64,000 bases of DNA. Source: Rhododendron vialii. Taxonomy: Eukaryota; Streptophyta; Magnoliopsida; Ericales; Ericaceae. Location of the stretch: NCBI RefSeq assembly GCF_030253575.1, contig NC_080558.1, positions 39,521,111 through 39,585,110 of the forward strand. Direction: 5' to 3'. Of this stretch, positions 1 through 12,260 are shown one piece after another. The notes under the pieces were generated by a model, which was not told the DNA's origin, searched no databases, and was given only the letters and a program-made list of their open reading frames with translations. Made by a program: the position numbers and the translations under genes. Numbering within the stretch: position 1 is the first letter of the stretch; every line of letters starts with the position of its first letter.

Positions 1-1635
1 ACTCGCATACCGCCCCATGTCTCTAGGGTCCAATCTAGCATTCAAAATCAAGTAATAGTGCAATATACAATTAAAACGAATAATAATTAAAATAAACTAT
101 AAGTAAACAATCACACAACCTTTTATGAATGGGCCGTTGCCCTTAATCTCGTATGGTCACAATGTCAATAATAAAGTAAGAGTTTTAAAAGAAATTAAAA
201 GGGAAATTTTCTGGGCTTTTATTAATTAATTCTAAAATAATAGATTAATTAAAAACTAATTAAATACATTAATTAGATAAAAATATTGAAATAATTATCA
301 TAACTTTAATAAGAGTCCTGAAGGTCCTATGCAACCAGTGGAGTGTCAAAAGTTAGGTTCGGAAGGCCACGGAATTAATTTAAATAAAGACGTTAAATAA
401 AGTGGCCGAAAGTGAAGTAAATAGATAATAAATAATTTACAAATTTAAAATATGCTATGGTTAACAAAATTTCATCTTCAGAATATAGAGAGTCTAAATA
501 AAATTATTCGGGTATTTATAATAAGGTTTATAAGGTCGTAAAGAATTTTTGATCGGAAACGCTATAGAAATAACAATAAATAGTAAATTAAATAAAAAAA
601 TATTAATTTAACAAAATATCATCTTTGAGATGTAAGGAGTCTAGGAAAAATTAGTTTGGGTGTTAAAACGTTGTTTGGAAGGTCGCAAAGATTTGTCGTT
701 TGCAAACTTTGATAGATAACGAATAAATAATTTAATAAATAGATAATTAAATAAAAAAATTTATGATCTTAACAAGTTATGATCTTTGATGTGTGAAAAG
801 TCTAGAAAAAATAGTTCAGGGGTCAAAAATAGTGTTCGAAATGTCGAAAAATCGATTCGAACAAAAACTGTACCCACCGCAAGGTCTGACCGGGTTGACC
901 TTGCAGCCCGCAAGGTCAGAGACCTGGTTCTTGCGGCTGGAGCAACCCGAAGGTTGCGGCCGCAAACTCCATGTCAGATTTCATTTTTTTGATTGTTTTG
1001 GTTCGGTTTCGATGCATGGGACCACGAGGGCTATTGGGTTAAGCATAATAACACTTAATATACTTATATGAGTATTTTGAAGGGATTATAATACATTGGT
1101 TTGGATCGAATTGATTTTAGAACGAAACTTGATTTTTGGAGAAGACGACTTCGGTTTTGGCGATCGGGGGACCTTGGGCTCGAATTGAATGATGCTTGGG
1201 GTTGAGGGAAGAGATTGGAATGATCAATTCGGGTCTCGGTTGGTCGTGGCTATGAAACTCACTTTTCTCTCTTTCTTTCTCTCTCTAAAACTCCATGGAT
1301 TGGAGTTTCGTTCTCTCCGAATTCTCTCTCTCTTCTGGACTGGTGGGGCGTGGAGATTTTTGTGGTATATCCTAGGGTCGGATTAATGAGGTATATATAT
1401 AGGAGAATTTTTATAAAAGTTGATAAAATTGAGTTTTAATGGAATTCTAACTCTTGGCTTGAGATGAACGAAATAAGGGTGGAGATGTGATCAGGGAGAG
1501 GGAGTAGAGTCTGAGTAAGAGAGGGAGAGGTGGAAGGAATTTCGTAATATGCATGCATGCAAATAAAAATAAAATAAAATAGGATAATTAGAATAGGATA
1601 ATTATGTTTATTAATAAAAATATCGGATTGTTACA
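1..1635 (+). mobile_element. Probable LTR (3' part) of an LTR retrotransposon
   Basis: No convincing coding sequence lies here. The stretch has the layout of a long terminal repeat read left to right: repeated AT-rich units at about 297-860, a GC-richer part at 880-970, a TATA-like run (TATATATATAGG) near 1391, and an end at TGTTACA (about 1629-1635), the usual right end of many plant LTRs. The left end (TGTAACA or similar) is not in the window, so I cannot tell a solo LTR from a 3' LTR. The ORFs near 786-1071 have no recognisable domain. The LTR reading is inference from layout only. Confidence 0.35.
297..860 (+). repeat. Degenerate tandem repeats, period about 145-165 bp
   Basis: Four related units begin near 297, 466, 611 and 770. 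Each carries a variant of 'taac(a)aaat..catcttt..gat', then 'gagtcta', then 'ggtcgcaaag'. Units 466 and 611 are the most alike. They lie upstream of the TATA-like run, where LTR enhancer repeats would be expected. Confidence 0.5.
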
Positions 1636-4165
1636 GCAACATTCTTAGAAATAATCAAATTTTGAGTTTTGGATAATCAAAATTAACAACCTTTTTCAAT
1701 AATCAAAATTTGTGGATCCTACACCACATAAGTTAACTAGTTCCAAAATTTGTATACACACGTGTTTCAACTAGTATTTTCTTCTTCCCTTTTTCGCTCA
1801 CTCTTTTTTTTTTTTTTTGGTTAAAAAAATAAAATTGAAGAATAAAAATTTTATGTAGCCAAGCTTTTTCGCTACTCTATATCTTTTTTACTTCGCGAGC
1901 AAATTATTTCTCTTTCTTTTCCTTCAAAAGTGAAATTCATATCTCTCGATCATCTACAATTCAATCTATCGTCGCCGGATTAAGGTGTTTCACTCTTCTT
2001 TCCTATTTCTACTACTCATCCTGGAAAAAAAATCATAATAGGAGGGAAGAAAGTCACCGAATTTTTTTTCAAAATTAAAAGAGGGAATCGATATATTTTA
2101 ACTCATAAAAAACGTAAATGGAGGGAAGTGAATGACGGGAAACAGGGGGGGAGAGAGAATGAAATTGTAGTAGACCCCATATTTTGATTATGGACTAGAA
2201 GTGACCATAGTGAAACTTAACATTATTAAGCTTAACAACCTCTTAAGTAAATAATCAAAAGCTGATGTGTCAACTTTTGGTTATCTTTTTTTTATTATAC
2301 TACTGTGGATGGCCTAATGTGGAGTATTTTTTAGTTATTGAGTTTTGAATCTGGTTATTGGGTTTGGTTATTGAGTTTTTGTTATTAGTAAAAGTTTTTA
2401 AATTTGGTTATAGAATGAATGGAATTTGGTTATTTGCTAAAAGACTTGTAATTTTGTTTATTACAATGTGAGGTATTTTTTTAGTATTGTTGTTAAGTTT
2501 GCTTATCTATACCAATTTGATTATTACAATAGGGATGCTCTTAAGCAGCATCCGCAATGAGAATAATCAAAATCAATAACCAAAATGTGTCACGTCAGCA
2601 TTTGATTATCCATTTAGTTCATAATCAAACTTAACAACCTTTATCTCCACATTGGTTATTTTTGCATCCCTATAAAAAAAAACCCCATAGTACGCAATGC
2701 ACCTATGTCCAATTTCAAATGAATTTCAATCACACACCCGACCACACCAGATTATTCGTCTCGATGAGACGATTCTAATATGGGGTATTTTTTAGTTATT
2801 GAGTTTTGAATTTGGGTATTTTTTGTAGTAGACCCCATATTTTGATTATGGACTAGAAGTGACCATAGTGAAACTTAACATTATTAAGCTTAGCAACCTC
2901 TTAAGTAAATAATCAAAAGCTGATGTGTCAACTTTTGGTTATCTTTTTTTTATTATACTACTGTGGATGGCCTAATGTGGGATATTTTTTAGTTATTGAG
3001 TTTTGAATTTGGTTATTGGGTTTGGTTATTGAATTTTAGTTATTGGTAAAAATTGTTAAGTTTGGTTATGGAATGAGTGAAATTTGGTTATTTGTTAATA
3101 GACTTGTAACTTTGCTTATTACAATGTAAGGTGTTTTTTTAGCATTGTTAGGCCATCCACAGTGGTATAATAAAAAATTGATAACTAAAAGTTGACACAT
3201 CAGCTTTTGATTATTCACTTAAGAGATTGCTAAGCTTAACAATGTTGAAGTTCACAATGGTCACTTCTAGTCCATAACCAAAATAAGAGGTCCACTACAA
3301 TTTCACACAATCTCTCTCTCCCTTTTTGTTTCCCGTTATTCACTTCTCTCCATTACGTTTTTTTTTGGGCAAAAATATATCGAATATATGGTGTTCTTCC
3401 TAGTGTTATCTATCAAAACAACACCGATTTTTTTTTCTTCCTATTCCTATAGCCTACATCACAAATCCACTACTTTCTTAATCTTTCAAAAAAAAAAAAT
3501 CAGATGTGTTCTTAAATTTGAAAAAGAATGCAAGGTTCTTCCTCTTTCTTTTTCTTTTTTTGCAAGGTTATTTGTTTACTCAACCATAGGGGGAGGAACA
3601 AAAAAATGAATAACCACTTTTAGTCGAAAAAATCAATTTTTTTTGGCTAAAAAGTGATTATTTATCAAAATACTTGGATAAAAGTAAAAAAAAAAAAAAC
3701 ACTTTTCCCGATTCCTCTCGTTGAGACGAATCAATAACCTATAAAAGTTTGATGTAAAACTAAAAAATGCGAAAAAAATTCAAATAAAGATAATTTTCAG
3801 ATTTAAGTTAAGTTTAAGTTAAATTCATAAGAATGCAGCTTAAAATAGAAACGTAAAAAAAGAGTAAAATACCTTAATCCAGCAACGATGAGTTAAATTA
3901 TAGATGAGCGAGAAATATGAGCTTCACTTTTGGAGGAAAAGAAAGAGAAACAGTTTGTGGTTGAAGTGAATAAGATATAAAGCAAGTGAAGAAGAGAAGA
4001 ATAAAATAGTAGTTGAAATACATGTGTATATATAAATTTTGGAAATTTTGGAATTAGTTAACTTATGTAGTGTGAGGTTCACAAATTTTGATTATTGAAA
4101 AAGGTTGCTAGTTTTGGTTATCCAAAGCCCAAAATTTGATTATTTCTAAAGATGTTGCTAAGTTT
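1636..4165. mobile_element. Outer fold-back (TIR) element of a nested MITE cluster
   Basis: The left arm, about 1636-1790 (starting AGCAACATTCTTAGAAATAA), is matched in inverted orientation by about 4010-4165 (reverse complement starts AGCAACATCTTTAGAAATAA). The arms are about 150 bp and near-identical over long runs. Other MITEs fill the 2.2 kb between them, so this is probably an old fold-back element with later insertions. There is no coding sequence. Confidence 0.6.
2169..3306. repeat. Three copies of one MITE sequence, two direct and one inverted
   Basis: The segment at about 2169-2500 (from GTAGTAGACCCCATATTTTG) recurs in the same direction at about 2826-3150. Its first 150 bases recur inverted at about 3152-3306, ending 'gtccactacaatttcac'. 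Shared landmarks are GACTAGAAGTGACCATAGTG and CAAAAGCTGATGTGTCAAC. A related terminus with GGGATGCTCT occurs at about 2529-2541 and again at 4326-4337. Confidence 0.65.
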
Positions 4166-4168
4166 GAT

Positions 4169-4345
4169 TATACCATTGTGAGCCATTTTTTGTACAAATA
4201 TTGTTAACTTTAACAACAATTATCTTTTGGTTATACCACTGTGAATGGTCTTACTTATTACAATGTGAGGTATTTTTTTAGCATTGTTATTAAATTTATT
4301 TCTCCATACAAATTTGATTATTACAATAGGGATGCTCTAAAACAT
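4169..4345. mobile_element. MITE fragment flanking the nested cluster
   Basis: This AT-rich piece repeats sequence seen at about 2455-2545 (CTTATTACAATGTGAGG, then GATTATTACAATAGGGATGC). It shows that the MITE cluster extends past the right arm of the outer fold-back element. There is no gene content. Confidence 0.45.
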
Positions 4346-4664
4346 ACTAACTACAAGCTGTCCCAGATTTCGCGGATATATAAAAATGAGAACAAAAAAA
4401 TATATTGTGAAACACGAGGCTGTCTAATGTGGGTAGGAGGGGTAAAGGTGAATCAAAATAACCATAGCCGGATTTCGTTGGGTTGTACGTAGTATTTAGG
4501 AAATATTGGGTTGCTAAGAGAATCCCCAACGATTTCGACCAAAACGGTAGCGCGCGTCGATTCCTCAACGACGCCGTTCTTATCCCGAGAATAGGGAGAG
4601 GTCGTCGATAGCAAAGGGGGAGAGAGAGAGAGAGAGAGAGAGTTGCAGGAAGCTTGGGAAAGCC

Positions 4665-7600
4665 ATGGCGTCGAGGTTCACCAAGTGGCTCGTGGACCCA
4701 AAGAGGAACTGGTTCGCTAAACAACACATGAAAGCCATCTCCACGCGCCTCCGCAGATACGGTGAGCCTCTCTATCTATCCCACTACACATACGGCGCAC
4801 GTTCAATCTCGAAACCCTAATTTAAAGCTTCTAGATGGACCTTTTACAATTTCACGTTTCTCTTTGATTCATTTCTATGTAATGTGTGAAGGTCTGCGAT
4901 ACGACGATCTGTTCGATCCGTATTACGATCTGGACATTAAGGAGGCCTTGAATCGTCTCCCTAGGGAAGTCATAGACGCCAGGAACCAACGCCTCAAGCG
5001 AGCTATGGATCTCTCCATGAAGCACGAGTACCTCCCTGAGGACGTCCAGGTTACTTTCGTGATTTTGAGATTGAATTTTGAATTTTGTGTGAGAGGGCCA
5101 TACTCCATTTTGGGGTCTAAAAAATGGAGATCTTAGCTTGGGTCTCTTTATATAGAGACTCCGTATATAAAAGCAGTACTGTTGTAAGGAGACTCTGTAT
5201 ATAAAAGCAGTACCGTTGTAAATGTTTCAATAACATGTTCAAAGCAAAGTTGTCAATACCGTACCGGCCAGCGTACCGTTTTCACTACTGGAATGGTACG
5301 TACCGGTACCGGGCTGTATCCCGGTACCGTTCCGGATTTACCGCAATTAATATTTTATATAGATATTTAATATATATCTACCATATTTTAAGTATAAACA
5401 TAAATAAAATGTAAAAAGAAAAAAAGAGAGAGACGGTAATTTTGTACCGGCCGGAACACCGGAATATGTCCGGAACAGGCCGGTATTGTCCGGTACACCC
5501 GGTATTGGCCGGAACAGGCCGGTATTTCAACCGGAACGGAACATGACTTTTTGTGTTCCGTTTACGCACCGGTACGGTACGTACCGGCCGGTACGGAACG
5601 GATTTGACAACTTTGGTTCAAAGTGAGACCAACTTTCAATATACTATTTATTTAGAGTGCAATTTTGTTCACCCTTCTTAAAAGAGGGTGAACATTACCC
5701 TCTCTCATTGGTTGAAATGGTGTGGACCCCACCACAAAGTGATGTCATGCTTACTATGCAATACACTTTTTGGTAAATATGACATCATTTTGTGGTGGGG
5801 TCCACATCATTTCAACTAATAGGAAGGAGGGTAATGTTCACCATCTTAGGTGGAGGGTGAACAAAACTCAACTCATTTATTTAGCATTCACATAAAATTA
5901 CGGAGTAGAATTGAAAATTTAGAGGGAAAGTTGAGTTTTGAAAAGAAATGAAGGAGAGTGGGTTCCCCAAATGGGCTAAAGGAGCTTTTAGCCCCAAAAA
6001 AAACACGGATTTCGAGACAGGTCATTCTCCTCACATACATCAATTTTTGGGGCTAAAGGGATTTTATTTTTAAGAAACATATTGGCTAATGTCAATAAGG
6101 TTTAGCCCGGCTTATTTTGGGAAGCTCACCCTGAGGGTTTGAAAAATAGAGATAGAAATGGAGGTGTGTGTTGGAGTGTGGTGAATAGTGATAGTCTCTA
6201 TATGCACCTTTTGAATAGAAAATAATTTTTTGAGTCTCTAAAATAATGTTGTGTGTTGGAGATGCTCTTAAAATTAAGAGCCTTTTCCGTTCTAGTTTGT
6301 TTAGTTGGAGGTCAAGGGAGGAAATAACCCTTGATCAATTACTCCACATGTTAGATGTTTTCGGCGTTTAGAGATGTGTATAGGCTCTATTTCTTGCTCG
6401 GTCTCTTTTTGGTATTGTCGCCTTTTTGGCCTTTTGTTCTTGGCTTTATTTTGTTCATGGGTGGCATCCTTAATGCCTATTCAATAATTTATTTGTCGAA
6501 AAACAATAATGATCCTTAACAGAATGAGACCTAGATGGAGCACAAACACTATTTTGGCAAAATGGATGGGTTGTATTGGAGGGTGGGACTATTGGAATCT
6601 ATTCGCTATGTTTGATGGCCTCTTTTGAAATGTGTAAAGCACCTGTACTGGTGATTATACTCATTTTCTTTCTATTTTTACATTCTGACTTCTAATTCTG
6701 GACTTTCATTTCTTGTTTTTAAAAGCATCAAGATACGCTCAAATTGTTACAACTCTGGACTGAGTTTTATCTGCATCAGAGGCTGTTCTATGCACTCCAA
6801 TGATTTTGGAGCTAGTTTTTTAGGGATGCATCTAAAAATAAAGTTAGGGTTATATATCCCAGACCAGAATGACGAGTATAAAAATAGACTTACCGAAGAT
6901 GAGGATTGGCAGAACAAAAATTGAAGTCGATGAGGAATACATGGAACTCAAAGGATTAACTGAAGATGAGAATAGCTAACGTCGTCCGATCTCGTTGTAT
7001 AGAATTCAGATAGAGAAAAATAATCCTTTTGTGCGAAGGAATGAACGGACTCAATTAGGAATCGGCACAATGAGAAGATGGTATTTAGGGGAATATGGGT
7101 GTGGGCTAGGGAGACAGGACATTACTGCCAACTGATTCATCCAATAATGTTCCCGTACGGCCTGTCGTTGATTTGAATTTGTGGGAGGACTAGTGCTTGT
7201 GATCCCGACAATTAGTTAACTATTTAAAAATGCTCAATAGGGTATGGTGATCAGTTACCATTGTCTGTCTTGTGTGCAATCAGAGCCTAATTGAACGAGT
7301 ACAATGTGTGCATGTGTCCCGTAGGTGATGTTCAACTCAAATTGGTTCTGTTGTTCGTCACACCATGGTGGGAAAACTCCTTCTAAATTTGGTTTTCAAT
7401 TCTTGGAACTCCTTGATAAGTGTATGAGGATAGATATCACTTCAAGTCGATAAGAGAGAATGAATTTTCACCATGAGCTATCTAATCGGATTTGATTAAC
7501 AGATGGAAAACAATTTACCCTATTTGTCTTTTCTGTTTGCTTGAGGATTGTTTCTAAGGATGGACATCAGCACTAGGCTTTCAATTTTCTGGTTGATCTG

Positions 7601-10582
7601 TTTGGCCCGTTTGGGTGTGCAAGCATATGGAATGTGTAATTCGCTGACCCGTAATTTCCACTAACTCTCTCAGGCAATGCAGACACCATTCAGGAGTTAT
7701 CTGCAAGATATGTTGGCCCTTGTAAGTGGTTCAATCATTTGTGCATCCTTACCTTGTCATTCTTTTAAGTGTTTGGCTCTTTCCGTTGATGAGAAGGCAA
7801 CAAACGATATTCTGGAGTTGCGTTGATTTTATTGTGTTATTTGCAGTGGTATTCGTGTTCTACTTCAAATGTCTTTTCGGGAACCCTCTGTTCATTTACT
7901 TGTCGTCGTATTTTATATTTTGATGCTGAGTGATTCCTTAGATGTTGTGTACTTGGTTCTGATAGGTGTCAAAACTAGTTTTTCAGTAAGTCAGATTTAT
8001 AAACTAGAATGCTTTGTACTTTTCTTATTCTATCTGCTGTTTGTTTGAGTCCCATGCTTTCCTCAACTTATGGACGTATGATGGAATTTGGATGCCTCAT
8101 TTGTTTGCTAGCATTTCTGGTGCTTCAGAGAAAGAAAGCATGCTTGTTTCCAGGAAGAAAAAAAGAGTGTTGTAAGGCTTTCTGTTTTTCCTATCGAGAT
8201 AGCCAATGCTAATGTTTGTGGAGAAACGTGGGATTTTACATTGTGTTCACACCTTGTAGTCCCATCTTCATGCACCGTTCTCTCTGGCCTCTAATTGTCT
8301 CCCTTAATTGGCAATTGGCGCACTTCTTAGTTACTAGTTGTTATTTTTATACGTGATTATTATTTCACGTTTTATTACAACTTTCCAGAATCTGTCTATG
8401 TCTAGGGCAAGTTGCACTTGCTTGTCAAGCATTGAATAAAACTATGCTTTAACTGAGGTTTCAGCCATATCTTTTTTTCTTTTTTCTTTTTTACAGCAAA
8501 AAAATGTCATCAATTTTGAAATTGATAAAAAGACTAATAGGAACAAGGAGACAATATCATATTCAAAGAACAATCCTATGCCTAGTCGGAGACCCAAAAC
8601 CTCAATCGGCAAGAAACCAACCAAAGACACCCATTGGGACAAAGCCCAATCGAAATCCCAACTACAATAAACCCTGACAGCCCTGATCCTCATTTGTCAG
8701 CAGTGTGGTCAACACCCAATCGCCGTCTTTTGACCAAACAGACTCAGATCATCCAAAATCAGGGGCGGTGAGATCCTTGTCTGAAGGTGGGGTCAGCCAT
8801 ATCAGATACGAAGTTGTGGGTTCAAACCATAAGGTTTGGGATTTGAACTAATGAATAAACATTTGAGCACATTTTATTTTACCCTCTTGTGGTTTTGGCC
8901 ATGTTCAAGTTGCGTATGTGGCAGACTGGCAGTGTTCTAAATGGCGCTCGGCGCTAGTCGGGTGGCGACCCGCCACCAAGCGCCTAGGCCGTCGCCGAGT
9001 GATTCGGCATTTTTTTCCAAATTTTTTTTTTATAAATATTTTTAAGGCAATCAAGCTCCACCAAGACGGCCGCCTAGCTCCGCCAAATCTACCTTAGCCG
9101 CCTAGCACCTGGCCGCCAAGATCCGCCAAATCTCCCTATCCACCGAACGAGCCGCCGAGGGTGAAATCATGGCACCGAGCTGCCGCCATTTAGAACACTA
9201 GTATTTGGTGTACAATTTTGCCTATCTTGCCGGTATCTACTTTCATTTTTCAAGTGTAATTCTAGAAACCGGCTCCCTGAATCTGTGATTCTAATCTGTC
9301 ATTATCCTTTTCACAAAAACCTAAAGACCCCGCCCCCGCCCCCACCTCCCCCCCCCCCCCCCCCCCCCGATCCTGCCATTTCAGCACCTTGTGATCTTTG
9401 AGAAGTACGAGCCCTCCCCTAGAATGTTTTTGTAGATTTCCAAAATTCCATGGTGGATCAAGATGAGAATGAATCCGGGACATATATAGTTGCTGTCTGA
9501 GGGCAAGGAGAACTAACTTGAGTTCCACTATCTACCCTTCCCTGTTTTGAGGATCCTTCCTTAATCTGAGCTGAACTCCTGAATCCACTGAGATTCAATC
9601 TAGCCCGATATTAGGGAGCAGGGCTTATTCAAAAAAAAAAAGGCAGAGCGAAGAAAACTACAGGTTTGTTCGCTCTAGAAAAGTCATCCACTTGTCAATT
9701 CTTGGTGTAATACTCACTAAAAAAAATGATTGGTGTCAGAATTTTTCACTGATCAGGTATGAATGTGTAATCAGTCTCATCCGTGTAATAATTAGGAATT
9801 CCTCTTCCAACTCGTCCCAGAATGGGCGTTATGGCAAAGAACAAGAAGAAATGAAAGAAGAAATTTGTCCAATAGTAACAAATGGTGCCTCCACAGGTTG
9901 CCATCATGCATGTCCTTAGTAAGTACTGTAGGAAAAATTATAGTTACTCTTATACTCGTTTTGATGAACCCAGTGGATAATGTCTTGGTTGCAGTGTTTG
10001 TTTATAAGTATTCTTCCTTCTAAACACATCTTTTCCTCTGGATGCTTGGTTTCTACCCATTACTGATAAACTGAAATAAAGGTGGCTTTTTGCTCCTCCC
10101 CCAATTGGTGTATTTGTGATGTTTGGGCTTTTTGCTCCTCTCTTAGGTCTTTAAAGGTTCTGCTGTAGTTTTTACCGGTGGCCATGGACGGCTTTTGGCT
10201 GAACAGTGTCACCTACAGCTTTATGTTTCGAGCTTCTCATTTTCTTGGCCAATACTTTTCTTTTATGATATTATTTATTATACTTTCCTTGCGTGTCTAC
10301 TATATTTTCCTTCTGTGCCTATTTTGCACTCCCTTGGCCTTTCTACAATGCTTTCATGTTCTTTGTTGCGCATAGAGGAATTATTTGCACTTGAAGTGGT
10401 GGTTTCAACTTTGTTGCTGAAACGTGGATTTTTTTTACGCTCTTGAGGGCACCTTGATTTTTTTCCTTGCGCGTTGAAGAACTATGCTCAGAATTTTGGG
10501 TTGCATCTTGCAGGTGAAGAGGGAGAATGCCGAACGTGAAGCTTTGGGAGCTTTGCCCCTTTATCAGCGCACCATTCCTTGA
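4665..10582 (+). CDS. QCR7: Cytochrome b-c1 complex subunit 7 (QCR7), copy 1
   Basis: This encodes the 14-kDa subunit of mitochondrial complex III (UCR_14kD family, UQCRB/QCR7), a matrix-side peripheral subunit that supports assembly with cytochrome b. Exons are 4665-4761, 4892-5049, 7674-7721 and 10514-10582. Phases join exactly and give 123 residues, the usual plant length. Visible family blocks are the start MASRFTKWLVDPKRNW, LRYDDLFDPYYDLDIKEAL after the first junction, ARNQRLKRAMDLSMKHEYLP, TPFRSYLQDMLAL in exon 3, and ALGALPLYQRTIP at the end. The ATG follows a GA-rich leader and matches the family N-terminus. Introns are 130, 2624 and 2792 bp; the second and third carry several transposons. 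The exon-2 donor (GTTACT) is weak. Eleven conservative differences separate it from copy 2. I see no disabling change. Confidence 0.95.
5245..5615. mobile_element. hAT-type MITE with an 8-bp target duplication (371 bp)
   Basis: The termini are CAAAGTTGTCAA and its inverse TTGACAACTTTG. The element is flanked by a perfect 8-bp direct repeat GTTCAAAG (5237-5244 and 5616-5623), as expected for hAT. Most of the body is made of repeated CCGGTAC and TACCGG motifs, so it can fold back strongly. It has no coding capacity. It sits in intron 2 of QCR7 copy 1. Confidence 0.85.
5656..5874. mobile_element. Mutator-like MITE with a 10-bp target duplication (219 bp)
   Basis: The ends share TTTTGTTCACCCT inverted, and the interior is also palindromic (GGTGGGGTCCACA against TGTGGACCCCACC). 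A perfect 10-bp direct repeat ATTTATTTAG flanks it at 5646-5655 and 5875-5884, in the range of Mutator-like elements. It lies 40 bp from the hAT MITE in the same intron. Confidence 0.8.
8472..8792 (-). mobile_element. 5'-truncated non-LTR retrotransposon tail (321 bp)
   Basis: It begins with a T-rich run (a poly-A tail on the - strand) and is flanked by an 11-bp direct repeat TCAGCCATATC (8461-8471 and 8793-8803). The body resembles the segments at 22430-22740 and 26190-26738, sharing 'aaaagracaaggag' and 'accc..a..ggcaagaaaccaac'. The matching place in QCR7 copy 2, near 19219-19232, is uninterrupted, so the insertion postdates the duplication. It lies in intron 3 of copy 1. Confidence 0.7.
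8931..9199. mobile_element. TIR element, GC-rich ends (269 bp)
   Basis: The ends AGTGTTCTAAATGGCG and CGCCATTTAGAACACT are inverted. The body repeats GCCGCC and CGGCG motifs. Copy 2 lacks this block: its sequence passes directly from 'cttgtggctttg' to 'tatcactttca' near 19310-19322. No clean target duplication was seen. A related element may be present in copy 2 at about 18770-19165. Confidence 0.6.
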
Positions 10583-11734
10583 TCTTACTAATGTTTCTAT
10601 CTACTGCAGCTACCTCGAGTTGAAGTATATGCCTTTGATTGAAAGAATAAGACGTGTTTCTGGTCGGTTAGAGTGCAACAGCTCTATGTCAGTCTTTCTG
10701 ACTCTATTACCTCTATTAGTGTTTTGTCACTGAAATGCTGAATGAGTACTATAACTGCTTGTTTGCAAATTGCTTTACCTGGAGTTATGATCCTAGACTG
10801 ATATTTCTGTTGTGATCGTCTGATGGACAGCTTTAGCCGGTCTTCCCCAATTTATGTGATATCTGTCCATGCGGGCGCGTTGCTGAGCATTACAATAGTC
10901 TGTTTTTTTTTGTCAGGAATATATTTTGGGCTATGAGGAAAGTTTTGCGGTGATTCCTAGGTGGTTTGAAAATTGCAATATAATTTTTTATTTTTATTTT
11001 TATGAATCCAGCTGGTAGTTGGGGCAGCTGGAAATGGATATTCTGTTTCATTTATTGATTTGAGTCCAAGGGGAAAGCTGCTAAGTAGTAACTAGAGGGA
11101 CCAGAAGATGAGACGTGACCGTGAGCCAAACAGAGGCCTGGAGTTCGGGGTGACCGTGAGGGTGGTGTAAAAATGGACCAGAAGGCCCTTTAAGGTAGTA
11201 TTTCCTCCTTCTGCTCAAGAAGCAATGGTCTCTAATATGCTTCTAGAAGGGAGGGTATCGAATGTGGGTGAGCATTTACGAGCAGAGGTAAACAAGCCTT
11301 GGTAGAGTCGCAGAGAAGGAGCAGCTGTAGAGAAAGAAGGAATGGTGATCGAAGTTTTGGTTCACTGGTTAACACGCGAGATGTTTGAGCTTTTGGTTTA
11401 ATACTTTGAGCCGAATTGACCAGAAAACCCTGTTTGGCCTGAGATAACTTAACCAGCTCAGTCTAATGTATCATGGACAATGGACAGTGGGTGGTGGTTT
11501 CTGTTGAAGTACGCCGAACTCTTTCATTGGCCAGTTGGCTTCGAAACATGATCCGAACCATTTTCACCCCTATATGTGTTACACAGATACAAGCATAAAG
11601 AGTCGATTCAACATAATCGAGTGGTTGTATATTGATCTTGCATTGCAGAATGCCTTGCTTTAAGCTCCTTTGAGGACACGGATGGAAAAAAAGTTAATCC
11701 ATCCCCAATGATGCATATACTGTCAAGATGGAAG

Positions 11735-12185
11735 TCTTATGTATAATAATATCTGAATAAGTTGAATTTTTACGGGAATTTATATAAATACGTTTTAAAC
11801 AAATTGAACAGCTTCGATCATTTGCGTGGGACTCCAAAATGGGTCCGTCACAAAACTTGTGTCAAAATTTGGGTCAACTTTTGTGTGCGGGGAACCGGCG
11901 TATATATATACATATATATAATCCTTTCGTCTGCTTTTATTGGTCTATTTTGGAGATTCATGCCATTTTTTAATTATTTTATTTTTCAATTTATAGGAGT
12001 AATGTTTTTTCATAATTTTTACAGCTTAGAATTATAAAATCAATTGAGATCTATCAAACAAAATTTATATTGCATATTTTTTGGAGTTTATATTGAAAGA
12101 TATAAACAATTAAAAGTAACACTGATTCCCCAAAGAAACTAACAAACACGGACAGAAATAGTATATATGTATCATACCCAAAATG
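11735..12185. mobile_element. Insertion specific to duplication unit 1
   Basis: About 450 bp separate 'tggaagt' from 'tgacc', which are adjacent in unit 2 near 21591-21602. The flanks read TGGAAGT and TGAAAGT, a possible 7-bp target duplication. The interior (12045-12082) contains the 'gagatctatcaaacaaaatt' core also found in the Stowaway MITE at 47087 and the Tourist elements. Confidence 0.5.
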
Positions 12186-12260
12186 AAAGTTGACCAATGT
12201 ATTTTTGCGCGAAGGTTTACACATAAGGGCCAAGCTCAATTAGTTTTTGTGAGTTTGGGC

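Larger units (their letters stand above)
4616..12260 (+). repeat. Tandem duplication unit 1 (QCR7 copy 1)
   Basis: This unit aligns in order with about 12790-21690: the GA tract and leader, all four QCR7 exons, intron blocks, and downstream blocks such as 11020-11700 with 20920-21590 and 12200-12255 with 21615-21675. The left boundary falls at the GA microsatellite of the 5' leader, since upstream sequences do not match. The right boundary is just after 'gtttgggcattta'. The units differ by several transposon insertions. Confidence 0.85.

Noticed and set aside
1636..1640. GCAAC after the LTR-like end as a target duplication matching the one at 26739
   Set aside because: These bases belong to the terminal repeat of the next MITE. 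The same 5-mer at two distant sites is coincidence.
4347..4727. A 126-codon - strand frame over QCR7 exon 1
   Set aside because: It is antisense to the real first exon and a GA-rich leader, which reads as Leu-Ser repeats. No domain.
9346..9368. Poly-C tract as a biological signal
   Set aside because: Homopolymer of uncertain length, often poorly assembled. Nothing else supports a function. The same applies to the C run near 35033.
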